A stretch of 64,000 bases of DNA. Origin: Dermanyssus gallinae (Eukaryota; Arthropoda; Arachnida; Mesostigmata; Dermanyssidae). Below are positions 33,130-44,939 of this stretch, one piece after another (position 1 is the stretch's first letter; every line of letters starts with the position of its first letter). The stretch covers positions 1 to 64,000 of the forward strand of contig QVRM01001002.1 in NCBI GenBank assembly GCA_003439945.1. Direction: 5' to 3'. The notes beneath the pieces were generated by a model. It was given only the letters and a program-made list of their open reading frames with translations, was not told the DNA's origin and did no database searches. A program made the translations under genes and the position numbers.

Positions 33130-33930
33130 TGGCCCGCATGCTCGTTTTACAACACAGAGTAAACTTGCGATTCGGATCGCGCAGCTAGAGGATGAGACGG
33201 CGGCTAGGGCAATTACAGGCGTATGCGAAGTAACAGTGGTTCCGCTTATCGATACGAGTGCTTTCTGGAGACCATCAGTGGAGTGAACACACAATTCCAA
33301 AAAGATGATCTACTGGAATGCCTGAAAGAGCAAGGTGTGGGTGAGGTCTGGACGCCAGCGACCAAAATAATGTTGCCAAAATAAGTAGAGCTCATGAAGG
33401 GTCCGACTTCGATTTAATGGACCTCCATTGCCGAAGATGTTTATAGAAGGTGAACGCTTCCAAGCTACGATATGTGCATGCCTCTACAGTGTCTTTTATG
33501 TCCCAAGTTTGGTCAAAAGGCCGCAATCTGCAATAAAAAGCTAACCCTATACGAGAAAGTGTCTACGCGCCTGCAGGCTTCAACATTGATTCAAGACTTT
33601 CTCGCAATGAATCCGGAAAGTTCCCCGTCAACAAACAGCTCCGATGGACGTAAGTCGTACGCTGAAGTAACAAGTTCCAGCAAGCCTATTATGGGCAAAA
33701 ATGGGAAGACGGTTGTGTGCCATTTCCCCACACCCCTAAAACCAAATGCGGCCGACAGCAAAGCAAAACAGGTGCGCAGAGATGAACCCAGGCGCCAATC
33801 TCTTAAATGTGCTTCACAACAACCACCACGATTAATCAACGGCTTCTTGAAGATACTTGGCTTATTTCCGACTACTTCCGATTGGCTAAAGAAGAATCCA
33901 GTTATCAATACCTACTTAGTTTTCTAGAGT
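33130..33930 (+). pseudogene. LINE ORF1 (gag-like) remnant with zinc knuckle
   Basis: Nucleic-acid-binding ORF1 of a jockey-superfamily LINE, which packages element RNA. In broken frames: DDLLECLKEQGVGEVW (about 33,306) and KMFIEGERFQATI (about 33,435), typical of the segment before the knuckles. Then CLLCPKFGQKAAIC (about 33,493-33,534), a CCHC knuckle with Gln in place of His. The open frame continues to 33,927 with a Ser/Lys/Pro-rich linker (SYAEVTSSSKP), as usual for ORF1 carboxyl ends. No ORF2 of this type follows, so the element was cut before the RLE LINE at 34 kb. Confidence 0.55.
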
Positions 33931-33999
33931 CTAAACCAGGAAAAGCGTTTCTGATCTCTGTGTTTGGGGGCTCAGACGAAAACAACCTTTCCCCCTCTT

Positions 34000-36356
34000 T
34001 CACTAACTGAGCCAACGACTAATCCATCATCAAGATGACCAGTCAGTGTTTACGTCATTCCGCAAGCGGAAACTACCGGAAAATACAGCAAATTCACACG
34101 TGGTTTTTTGTCGATACCAGCATTAATATTTGCCCTTCCGAGACACAAACTCTTGACTCAACGCTATGTCGGCTAATCGTAGCAAGCCTAGACAATACTA
34201 ACCTTAAGTTGTACCTCACAAAAGATACGTGTACAACAACGCACAAGAAAAAATCAATAAAGACTACCGTGTAGGCCTCGCAGAGCGCAAGCTGGCTGAG
34301 GACGACATACGAGCCGCGGTACGTGCGCTGATGTTTTCTGACGTTATTGCTCCCGTCGACCACAACACGGAGGAGGACCTTAAGCGCAAGCATGCTCGGC
34401 TTGAGAATATTAGCAGGGAGAATATAGCAACAATAAAGGAGCCTACAATAAATGAAAACAGACCTGTGTCAGACCTCCTGCTACTGGATGCAGTGGGATC
34501 TTTCGCGGTAGAGCTCAGGAGCAGGGCTGGCTTACGTCCACGATACCTAAAAGATATGCTAGACCAAACGATTCCATCTTTAGCAAAACTGTTGGAAGAG
34601 CTCGGAACTCTTATGGAGAACGCATTAAAAGATACACTACCGTTCTATCTTTCGATCTTCTACGAAGCAAACCTTACTGCTCTACGGAAGAAAACAGACT
34701 CTATACGACCAGTTGCACGCGAACTGACCTTAAGGAGACTGGCAGCAAAGATAGCTTTGGCCACAAATAAGAGAGCAATAAAACCGCACCAAGTCCGTGT
34801 AGCAGTTAAGGGCGGAGCGGAAGCGGCAGTTCACGTCGCTCGAGCTTACGTTGAAGTAGAAGGACCTGCGCGCGTCATGGTTAAACTAGACTTTTGCAAT
34901 GCATTCATGTACAATCGGAAGAGAATCACTTCTGTGGAAAGTAAAACAGCATGCTCCGGACCTACCGCCACTGGTCTTCACAGAGCTACAAAGAACCCTC
35001 AATCTTATCCTGGGACACAATCACGCCTGAATAGAAAAATGCGAAGTAACTGCTTTTGGAGGATCTCAATAAGACAGAACACATGCAATAACCACGATGT
35101 TAGAGGTTCTACCTTCAGCGAAACAACTAGACAAGGGTGATATGGATCTAATAGGGACCCCATTAGACAGGCAAAATTTCCCTTAAGTATTAAACGACCA
35201 AACAGCCTTTATAGAAGGCGTAACACCTTTGCTTAAGGGAATGCATCCACAAGTGGCAATCTGCCTGGGGACGGCCCTGCTTAAACTACATTCTTTGTGT
35301 GCACCGAAAAACCTCTGCCCGGATGAAACATATGATAATTCCACCAGAGAGATCATGAGCGAATTCGTGAACATCAAAATGAATGGCAAAATATGAAAGA
35401 GGGCAAATTTACCTATCACAGAGACTGGACGTGGTTTAAAGAGTGCCATAGATCTGGCTCCAATATGTTACGTTGCTTTGTTGAACCAATTCAGGTCTCT
35501 GTCAGAATCATTGGTACGACGTGCAACATCTAATTCACAGAGACAAGGTGGAAGCTGAATGTAAAATCTTAATAAAGTTGGACCCCGGCCCTTTAGAAGA
35601 GCACCTATATCAGCGCAAACAATACGGATATAGTAACAGAAAGCTGGCAAAATATATCCAAGACTATTTGTGTACGCGCCGTAAAGAGGCGGTTTTTCGA
35701 GCCGCCCGAGATGTTTTTAGTGGAGATGGCTTAAAGCCCTGTCATCTCCACATTTAAGCACCATGCTGGACCCACCCACGTTCCACATGGCTGCTGCAAT
35801 CAAGAGAGACTCTACAATTTGCAAACCCTTTCCTTGCGCAGCATGCAGAAATGAGGTCGATACTTACGGTATACACCCACTAAGCTGTCCAAGAACCTCT
35901 AAAAGAATTTTACGGCACGTAGGTTAAATGAAATAGCCAAAAGAGCCTCTAGGAAGGCAAGGTTGCCAGCAAAACTGGAACCACGGGGCCTCGGACGGGA
36001 CAACGATAAGAGACCTGACGGTGTGACCATACCATTTCACGGCAGTTTCACCATATCACGGCAAGTGCTTGGCCTGCAATGTCACAGTGTCCTGCACCTC
36101 GCATCTCGGCCATAGTTCTGTCAGCACGGGATGAGTAGTAAAGCACGCAGAACAGGATATGAGACGTAAAAGCGCAGATCTCGAAAACAGTCTTCAATTC
36201 AGTACAAGTGGCTATGGAAATACTAGAACCCATCAGCAGTGGGACAGCAAAGTTCTTTCGAAATTTGGCCAGAAAGATGGAAGAAACGATGGGGGACCAG
36301 CGCGAGAGAGAATATCTGACATAGCTTCTGTCTTTCGCGGTGTGTAGAGAAAATAC

Positions 36357-36357
<1 letters not shown>
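34000..36357 (+). pseudogene. RLE-LINE copy J, decayed, with N-terminal region
   Basis: The longest copy of the A/B subfamily, retaining sequence upstream of the RT. 34,229-35,140 is open: LAEDDIRAAVRALMFSDVIAPV matches the pre-RT AAHKLS..VRSAIRILSSDDTIAPV of element G; a linker follows; then TLRRLAAKIALATNKRA and MVKLDFCNAF (first RT Asp block). Part of the RT including the YLDD box is missing after about 34,915. Degraded matches continue: RQNFPLS (35,170), DPGPLEEHLYQRK (35,580), the CCHC region near 35,840 (CAAC...HPLSC) and RPDGVTIPF (36,014). The end at 36,350 (SVFRGV in place of LAVCRGN) runs straight into (TA)n. Dead. Confidence 0.8.

Positions 36358-36411
<54 letters not shown>
36357..36411. 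repeat. (TA)n microsatellite, ~55 bp
   Basis: Begins where the coding end of RLE-LINE copy J breaks off. Confidence 0.95.
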
Positions 36412-36412
<1 letters not shown>

Positions 36413-37694
36413 CGTACTTCAACTTTTGAGTAGTTGCTGTGTTTAGCAGTTGTTTAAAAAGAGCTAAACTTATAACATTTCAAGTTTCTTATGGAGATCG
36501 GTGCTCGCTATTACGAGGTATATACAAACCTACTTTAGATATTGGTTAGATAGAGAGACAAGCAGGAATTTTGAGCCTCTGTTAATAAGAGTCTCGATAA
36601 AAAAAATAAGACTTGCTTGGACAATAGCAAGTGATGTTTCATTGCTCAGGCAATCCGAACGATGTCAGGACAATAGGTTTTCATTTATGTATCCTTTATA
36701 GAATCGTGACGACACTGAACTATATATATAACTACTCTCACTGGCCTAGCATTGCGGCGTGTTGCTTTTTATTGTAATACGACATGGATCATTAAATTTA
36801 CAGTGATTCCTGGCCGGTGCGTGACGGACAATGTACTGGCACTCATCTAGGAATGCAAACTGGTATCACTATAAACCACGTGGAAAAGTTGCTGTCCTAT
36901 ACAATAGCGTGGCCTTGTGGCGCCCAAATCCCCACATAGAGAGAATAATTAGGTAGTCTTTACAAGGAATGCCATAAACGCTATCTCAATATGTTCTAGT
37001 ACATCGAATGTAATACGAATTGTGCGGAACAAACTAACATTCTCTCTTTGGAAACAATCTACTGGAGATTTACTGAACGTACAGCTGTCCAGACAACGCA
37101 CCTGGTTACCATGTAATAAAGTGCTAACGACCGTGTTTGCTCTTGTGCCTTGTCTCGCGTTAATGAGCCGTGATTGGGTAATCGATAACTTGTTTTTCTC
37201 GGGACCCGTTGAGAGGCAAAGTAACATTTGCAAAACTTGAAACAGCACTTAGAACCCAGGCACGAAACTGCATCCCGTCTCCGCGCGCCTAGCTTGTACT
37301 TTTTTTTTGTTTTGGTGAGAGGGAAAAATGCTTCTACGCACACCCGAAGCGGGTAGTGTGGGACTCGATGCCGGTGTTGTTGGCATAATACCCACCTCTA
37401 AAAACCTCTCACCTAAATGGCCTCAGGAACAGGCGAGGAGCTGAAATCATTCTTTGATACTACGTCAACATTAATACTACTTCAACCTAGCTTCGCTTCG
37501 CCTAGCTCGTATTACAGTCTAGACTGCACTACACAAACAAACCTCTAGCACTGGCTGAGTGGCCAACCTTCGGTTAGATTCGACTACCAAATGGTCGACG
37601 CTTTAAGGCCATCGTGTTTTGTGTTGTTGAGTTTTGTCGCCGCTTCGAAGCGCAGCGGGGGTGGGCCTATGATTGGGCAGACAGACAAGGTCAT

Positions 37695-37729
<35 letters not shown>

Positions 37730-38379
37730 CTATATATTAACACATATGAACTTTGTCATACGGCCAGTCACTTTGCAATGTCAAATTACCTCCGCCGCAT
37801 TACGTTGATTGGCTGATTGGCGTTGTTTTCTTTTTCAGTAGTCGCACTTTCTGCTTGTTTTTGCGTTGTCCGTCCGTGTTGTTTATTATCTTGATACTTT
37901 AATGTTTTCCGTCGGCAACGTGGCAACGCTTAAGCTCTGTACAAACGCATCGTCGCAGATAACAAACGAGACACTTTGCGGCAGCAAACAATTTACGCTT
38001 ACAATTTACAGAACAAGCAAGAAGAGCGCGTTTTTTACTCAGCGACACCTTACCTATGGTACTACGGAGATCGGAACCAGCCAAACGGCCGGGCGAATCG
38101 CGACGTAACCTATTCTACTTAGTACACTAAATGCTCATTTGCGCTAGGCATTAGGTGGTGCTATTACTGTTCAAAGCCGTCCTTCTGTGTTTACATTAGT
38201 ATGAGACGTACTCACATCAATATGAGACGTACTCACATAAATAATGAGTACAAGTTACTGAGGCCCGTTAAGTTATTTCTTTGCTGTTCAGCGGTTCCGA
38301 GGTAGACAAGCCATACGGGTTACGCGGCCATGTGAGGTCTCAGGGGCCGATTAAACCAAGAATGAACATCTGCGACAAG
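36412..38379. other. No gene recognised; (TA)n and a 21-bp tandem repeat
   Basis: Contains (TA)n at 37,690-37,729 and two copies of TATGAGACGTACTCACAT at 38,200 and 38,221. Frames at 36,949-37,343 and 37,866-38,108 show no known domain. Confidence 0.4.
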
Positions 38380-38720
38380 CAGTTAACCTTGTACTGGCTT
38401 CATTGCTCTCTGCGAAAAGGCGCTAGAAGCGTTCGAAAGACTAGCGGAATACAAGACTGATTCCTTTAGTGTATAGGTGTATGAAAAAAATTCTAGCTAT
38501 ATTGTACTACTATGGATTAGGTAAGAAAAGTATAATCTACGATTTTTTGAGGGCTATCTTCCACGAGGTTTAGTATACTAAAACTTCTGAAGATGATCTT
38601 GCAGCACGGACAGGTTATTATAAATGACAGAGCTGATGCACATGACCAGGACATGCAGACTACCGGTGTCTAGAGCGATAATCTTAGCCTCATACTGTTT
38701 TTTTTTTTAAATGTTAATAA
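38380..38720 (+). pseudogene. Short decayed RT piece of Cys-tail LINE
   Basis: FIALCEKALEAFE (about 38,399) stands for the FIDCVKAFD block. LYYYGLGKKSIIYDFLRAIF (about 38,503) matches FRRAGVGGSFLRALF. About 38,610 gives QVIINDRADAHDQDM and then TTGV, stop, SDNLSLILF, matching NVGTPQGDPLSCVLF. The catalytic residues are lost. Confidence 0.5.
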
Positions 38721-38867
38721 GCGACCTTTCGGAGAAGATAGCAGCTCAACACCGCAAATAAATACCCTAACATTATATGTGCTGTTGTCTTGATGCTGCC
38801 ATAGTCGATTCCATTTACAACAGTCTGCGACTTTGCTGGGTTACGTCGACTATGACATATTCGAACG

Positions 38868-38930
38868 GCAGCGTGGCCAAGAGTTGTGCTGGTTGTCATT
38901 TACCGGGGTCGCCGGTTCAATCCCTGTTAG
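38868..38930 (+). repeat. tRNA-like SINE head interrupted by SINE-2
   Basis: GCGTGGCCAAGAG (A box-like, 38,873) and GCCGGTTCAATCC (B box, 38,911-38,923), about 40 bp apart as in tRNAs. The ends do not form an acceptor stem. A minus-strand SINE-2 is inserted immediately 3' of the B box; the original sequence resumes at 39,117 (CCTGTTAGTGAT). Confidence 0.5.
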
Positions 38931-38934
38931 TAAT

Positions 38935-39116
38935 AACTTTTTTGGGCTGACTCGCAGCAAAGATTTAACGTCCACGGTTACTGCTTTTTGCATTGCTTTA
39001 TAGACGGACCCCATAAACACGAATGTGCAATGTTGGGGTTCGAACCCGCGCACCTATGTGTCTCCTCTGGTTTCAAGACGCATGCGAACACACCACGCCA
39101 CCAGGCTCGACCAATA
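38935..39116 (-). repeat. SINE-2, minus-strand copy 1
   Basis: tRNA-derived SINE with head at the high-coordinate end (GGTCGAGCCTGGTGGCGTGG, A box within), B box GGGTTCGAACC near 39,035-39,045, then a body ending GAGTCAGCCCA. Flanked by CCTGTTAGTAAT (38,923-38,934) and CCTGTTAGTGAT (39,117-39,128), a 12-bp target duplication with one mismatch. About 182 bp long. Confidence 0.8.
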
Positions 39117-39289
39117 CCTGTTAGTGATCGAATTTTTTTAAAGCGATGCTCATTGAAAATAGATCATAGACCATACTGCTGAGTATCGGCGGCCATACTG
39201 CCATAAGGACTGAGGACTACTGGGGAAACCCTAAATATCTCAACAAGCCCGGTCCCCGGTGCATTAGAAGTATGATTTCAACTTTTGAC

Positions 39290-39591
39290 TACCGCTTCAC
39301 TGCAAGAGTTCCGTAGGCACTTCGAGCAGAAGGTGAGAGAAGTGCCAGAAGCGTTCTACAAAACACCGTCAATGTTGGACAATCGTGGATGAAACCGCTC
39401 TTCGAGCAACGACACGTTCTCATCCGCTACTCCGACCATGGGTTCCACCACAAACTGTGCCACCGCACTCAGTTTCATAAACCTTCCGACGAGTTTTGCT
39501 GCACATTTTGCGTCCTTGCTTGCACCAAATATCATCAAGAAACATGTCGGTCAGCGCCAGCTATCTGTGCGTTAGGTTGCTGACAATTTCC
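39290..39591 (+). pseudogene. Cys-tail LINE C-terminal Cys/His domain
   Basis: HVLIRYSDHGFHHKLC at about 39,415-39,462, FHKP, then CTFCVLACTKYHQETC, stop at 39,581. Same ligand spacing as at 7340 and 55,934 except that one Cys of the C-x-C pair is Phe. Upstream QEFRRHFEQKVREV (about 39,306) matches the linker after the RT in this family. RT is missing, so this is a 5'-truncated insertion of about 300 bp. Confidence 0.65.
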
Positions 39592-40289
39592 GGAGATGCA
39601 TATGCAACATATTCTATATATGTCCAAGATTAACGGAAACGAATGCCGTTTTCGAGATTTTAAGAAGACGATTCCAAATCCGTAGGGAACGACAGATAGT
39701 TTAGAATTCACACTACCTTCTTAAAATGTAGAATAAGAACACGCTAGATATAAATAAAAGCAGGACAAAGGCGATAAAGTTTTAACGTGGAGCAGACGTT
39801 GATGTAAGTGATAAACGCTACCTCAGTTCGAGCACAGTTAGACTTGACAATTATTTTGCTTAGGCATCGCGGTCCCGTTTTAAGGCACCCATTTTCCCAG
39901 TCCTTCTCTAAGCGATCAAAGGCTATTGTCGACATCAAACCAATCAGACTCATTGAGCTCTAGCACCATCTAGTCATAGCCCAATTTACGTGCCATAATC
40001 GAGGCAGGTCGAGTGGTCGGGATTGATATAACGTGGGCTTTTGGACGGAAAATGTTGTTCAGTCGCTTTGGTTGACAAATTTGAGAGTTACGTTGGAGTA
40101 AATATGATCGATAGAACTGGCGCTGTAGGTAGAGCAGCCATTCCTCTCCACTGCAGCAACTCGCATCGGCACACAAACGAACTCATTTATTGTTTGCATA
40201 ATAAATCATTTAATGAGCACACTATTTTTTAGAGATCACGAGCATCCTGGTCAAGGCATCCATATTACCATTTCCAAAGAGAAACACGA
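39592..40289. other. No gene recognised
   Basis: No recognised motif on either strand; frames at 39,744-39,953 and 40,041-40,232 look random. Confidence 0.4.
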
Positions 40290-40775
40290 CTCCACATGTG
40301 TACATTCGCCTTTACAAATCTCTTGTTCTTCCTAAACTCACATATTGCTCCCCTGTCTGGGAGCCTTATCTGTCCAAATATAGGAAGTTGGTGAATGGCG
40401 TCCAAAACATGTTTCTGAGACGCCTGCGAATCAGGTGCCCCCACAGCGTGTTAGATGACGTTGTTCCAAGTATCGACACACTTTTCATGCAGTGCAACTT
40501 ATCTGTTCTACATCAATTACGAAAATGTGACTTGTTAGGACACTTTTTTGATGTACGCTCCAATAACCTAAGGAGTCAACGATCAATCACCTCAAAAGCC
40601 GTGGCCCGCGGAGAATTCGTGAACGGACTGTTTGCTTGGCGTATGGCCAAATGGGCCCATGATAATCCAAATAGTGCTCGCCTATTTGGTGATTAATTAC
40701 GATTGTCTTACAGAAGTATGTATATTGATACCAACCCTTTTATGTGAAATAAAAGTGATGTTATGTTATGTTATA
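40290..40775 (+). mobile_element. CR1/L2-like LINE, 3' end with pentanucleotide tail
   Basis: 5'-truncated insertion whose last ~130 codons are intact (40,298 to stop at 40,694-40,696). LYKSLVLPKLTYCSPVWEPY is the classic post-RT segment, followed by LVNGVQNMFLRRL and, near the end, VNGLFAWRMAKW. After the stop come AATAAA (40,749) and a short TTATG repeat (about 40,756-40,773), like the microsatellite-type 3' ends of CR1/L2 elements. RT motifs are absent. The scrap at 21,893 is a relative. Confidence 0.75.
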
Positions 40776-41151
40776 TACCTTTGCTGTTAATCTCTAAAAG
40801 CATAGGTGGAGATAGAATGCACTAACCAAAATATATTTAGCTTCCACGACACCGCTCATCTCGAACTATACGCTTGCAGAAAAAGGCAGTTCGTGTCATA
40901 AAAGCCAGTTCTTTTCGTGATTTAACATTATAGTCACCTCGTACTTACAAAGCTACCCACCATGAATAGAGTCTGGCCTACAGTTGTAGTAATTGATATT
41001 ATTATTATTATTATTATTACGGCACAGCCTTAATCACATCTTATTCTTTACTATTCGGCCGGCCCAACCAACGTGTCCAGTGTCATCACCCGCCAGAGCG
41101 ATCTGACGATAGGCTTAACCTGACGTCGACAATCTATAACCCTTATATTCT

Positions 41152-41356
41152 TTTTTTTAAATTTATTTTTATTTTATCATAAGACTAATGCCCGTGTACG
41201 GTTTATATCATGTCATGGCTGATTTTTAATCGACTCCGGCGTCTACCTTGCCTAAATTGGAAACCATGCAAACCAATTTAAGAGTGGCCGGTCTGGGTCT
41301 CGAACCCAGGCCTCCCGAATGCAACGCAAAGTGGCTTTGCTACTAAGCCATCTTGC
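41152..41356 (-). repeat. tRNA-Ala-derived SINE (SINE-1), minus-strand copy
   Basis: Reverse copy of the element at 23,139: A box at 41,340-41,350 (TGGCTTAGTAG on the minus strand), B box at 41,296-41,307, then the shared body (AAATTGGTTTGCATGG, GTACACGGGCATTAG) and an A-rich end at 41,152-41,175. Conserved head and body show one dispersed family. Confidence 0.8.
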
Positions 41357-41379
41357 GCACTTTATAGGACCGCGACGAG

Positions 41380-42250
41380 TTTAAATCCGCAAGCTAATCT
41401 ACATTGGCCTGCAGGGCCTGGAATGCCCTTGTCGGCGTAAACCCGAACCACGCCGACGCTTTCTGCTTCATCGGACGGAACGCTCGCTGAACGTCCGCCT
41501 TCTTCGAGATGCTGACGAAACGCACACGATCGCACCTTGACTATCGGGCATTGAGTACCCTGTCCCTGTCCTGCTCTGCTACGCACGGCGGAAGTCCAGT
41601 TATTATAGGTCACTACGACGGTGGTATTGATCCGAAAATTGCATTTGCGTTTCGATCGTGCCACTGCCTCGAGGGCCAGCAACAGGTGTCGTCCTCACGG
41701 TGGCTCTGCCCTCGAGTGCGGCGATCTCCCACGCCTCCTCCGAAGCCAGACGTTTCGCGTCGGCGACTTCCTCTGAACAAAATTGCGTCGCCGAGTTCAC
41801 AAAGTTCAAACTGGAAGGCCACCTCAACCTCAGCATGTATCTAGAAAATCACATTCGACGCCGCTACGCATTCAGAGACTTTCTTCTCGAGATCACCAAG
41901 TTTAAGCAACACCGTGAGCGGCTGTAGACTACGAAGTATCTCCTGGCCGCACACTGGAATCTCACCGCTAAGGGAGCTACCAGCAATTGTTGCTGTCGTT
42001 TCAGCAGTTGACGTCAAACTCGTCTTAGTCGGTGCGATACGAACACACCGGCAACGGTCCCTTGCGTTTGTTCTACGATTGATGGCGGCTGATGATGTCG
42101 CTGCGCTGCTGGAAGCGGGTTTCTGCTGCCGTAGAGCGTGTTACCACGGTGTAGCTGCTATGATTGCCGTGGTATTAGAAAAAATTGGCCAATTTCATTT
42201 GACAACAAGCGGCATTAACAGACACATTTGGGGTAACGTTTGAAATAGAT
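41380..42250. other. GC-rich segment with unassigned ORFs
   Basis: More GC-rich than its surroundings, with overlapping frames on both strands. The plus frame 41,658-41,927 looks most protein-like (ATSSEQNCVAEFTKFKLE, then LEITKFKQHRERL), and 41,914-42,243 continues in another frame with Ala/Val-rich sequence. No domain recognised. It could be an eroded ORF1, a host exon or chance. It sits between two SINEs. Confidence 0.25.
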
Positions 42251-42373
42251 TGACAGCTAATAGATCGTTGTTTAACAAGTAAGCGCGCCCTAAGTACAAC
42301 CATCCGCGCGCCCTACCTATAAACATGCCACTTTTGAAGGGACCGCAGTACTTCTACAGCATTTAGGATACCT

Positions 42374-42550
42374 GTACTTTCTGGGCTGACTCTCAGCCAA
42401 GATTTAACGTTCATGGAAATGCTTTTCGCATTGCTTCATAGACGAACCCCCACAAATACAAATGTGCAACGGTCGGGCTCGAACCCGCGCATCTCTGCGT
42501 CTCCTCCGGTCGCGAGACGCAGACGAATGCACCACGCCACCGGGCTCGAC
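42374..42550 (-). repeat. SINE-2, minus-strand copy 2, with 13-bp TSD
   Basis: A 177-bp insertion flanked by perfect ATTTAGGATACCT at 42,361-42,373 and 42,551-42,563. The head on the minus strand starts GTCGAGCCCGGTGGCGTGG (A box). A GCGTCTC...GAGACGC stem precedes the B box GGGTTCGAGCC (near 42,474-42,486). The body ends GTCAGCCCAGAAAGTAC. The extra stem between the boxes suggests a tRNA with a long variable arm (Ser or Leu type), which is inference. Confidence 0.9.
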
Positions 42551-42563
42551 ATTTAGGATACCT

Positions 42564-43438
<875 letters not shown>

Positions 43439-43830
43439 TGGTGACTTCCAAAGTAATAGAACGAAAACTTGTTTATAGCACATATTCACAGAAGCCGTCG
43501 TAGAATCGCTTGTATACATTGTTTATATATGTTTCGTCTTTTTAAGATATTTTCTAATCGTGGCATAACGGCACCTTTACTACAATATTCAATACATAGG
43601 TTGGAGTAGGGTACAGTGGATAAAGGTCTCATACGTATTGTTTACAAGGGGAAGCTAAATATGAATCTGTAAAGTATACATACTTTCTGTAGGGAACGAA
43701 ACCATAAAGCATAAGCACAATTTGAATTTGCATGTGCCAATTTGGCCACCGCCAAGCAAACAAGACCTATGCAAGCTCGAAACGAGTCACGGCCTTTAGA
43801 GTAGTTTAACTGTAAAATATGAATGGGGGG
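43439..43830 (+). repeat. Unclassified dispersed repeat X, copy 1
   Basis: Diverged match to 47,160-47,500: shared TTTCGTCTTnTTAAGA, CACCTTTA, AAGGTCTCAnnCGTATTG, TTTGCATGTGCCAA and CCGCCAAGCAAACAAG in the same order. No open frame or pol III box identified; it could be a LINE 3' UTR or a MITE. Confidence 0.65.
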
Positions 43831-44939
43831 ATGATGCTTCAGGCTTGGATTGGTGACTACAGTAATGCAATTATCGTCAAGTTAGGTAGCATATGCATTT
43901 TCAAGGGGTTTTCAGCGGTTCCGCTTGATATGTTTTGCTTTCTTTTTTGTGCTAAGTTTGCAATAGATACTCGTGTTTTCCTACTTTCTCTCTATAAGGC
44001 AGCAATACTACTGAAGTGGCCGCATGGCCTCCTTTGCCACAATTGCAATGCAATAAGAGTGTACTTATCTTAATTGGGAGCTATGATAACTTTTTAAAAA
44101 GGGCTTGCCCTAGATTTGAATCCTTTCGCTCCCGAATGCAAGCCAACGGCCGTGCAATTGCCTTTGCTCGGTGGCTCACTCCTAGAGTAGCATTAACTAT
44201 GACTCCTCATTCGCGTAATGGATGCTGGACGAGTTGTACTGTAGTAACTGAGCAGACAACTGCATCTCCATTCTAGGTAATGCACTTCCTTTTAGCTTTG
44301 TTCTTTGGCAGAATAGCATTTTTTGCAGCAGGCTATTGAGTGCAATGTGTCAGTCCGTACTACTCAGACTAGTTCATTTTTCCGTACGTTTCGTGCCAGT
44401 CATGGACACTTACCATATTAGTGGTACCGCAAAGGTGCTCCATAAAATAAGCTGCGTGCCGTACGCAAAAAAATACGCATTGCTAAATATTTTTAAACAA
44501 TTTCCGGTAGACCTGATGTATGACGTCTCCGTCCTCGGGAGATACATAGATCTTTTGGTAAGCCCGCCAACTTGTATACATTTGCAAGACCTACCTATGT
44601 CTGCATGATTTGGTGGGACATTTTCGTGGGGGAGCGGAGTGAACGCTCTAGACGAGAACATGGACTTTGCAATCGCACGTGATACTACAATGACCGCCTG
44701 GACCGCAAAGTGGCAAAATCCCCTACCTGGGGATACACAGCGCTATGTATAGCAGCTAGTAGTAGCAGCTAGAATCCGAAAAACGGTATAAATTTACACT
44801 TTGCCTCAGAGCAACGATTAGCGGATACGGTTTTTTGCTTTTTCGTTTCTTCTATCATCTAATCTATTCATCTTTCTCTCTCCCTGATTTTCTGAATCAT
44901 TGTAATAATATTACTAAACACTAAGTAGAGAGTAACAGC
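43831..44939. other. No gene recognised
   Basis: Frames at 43,819-44,276 and 44,336-44,608 are open but match nothing I know. Confidence 0.35.

Noticed and set aside
38868..38930. Functional tRNA gene
   Set aside because: Only internal promoter boxes are recognisable; ends do not pair.
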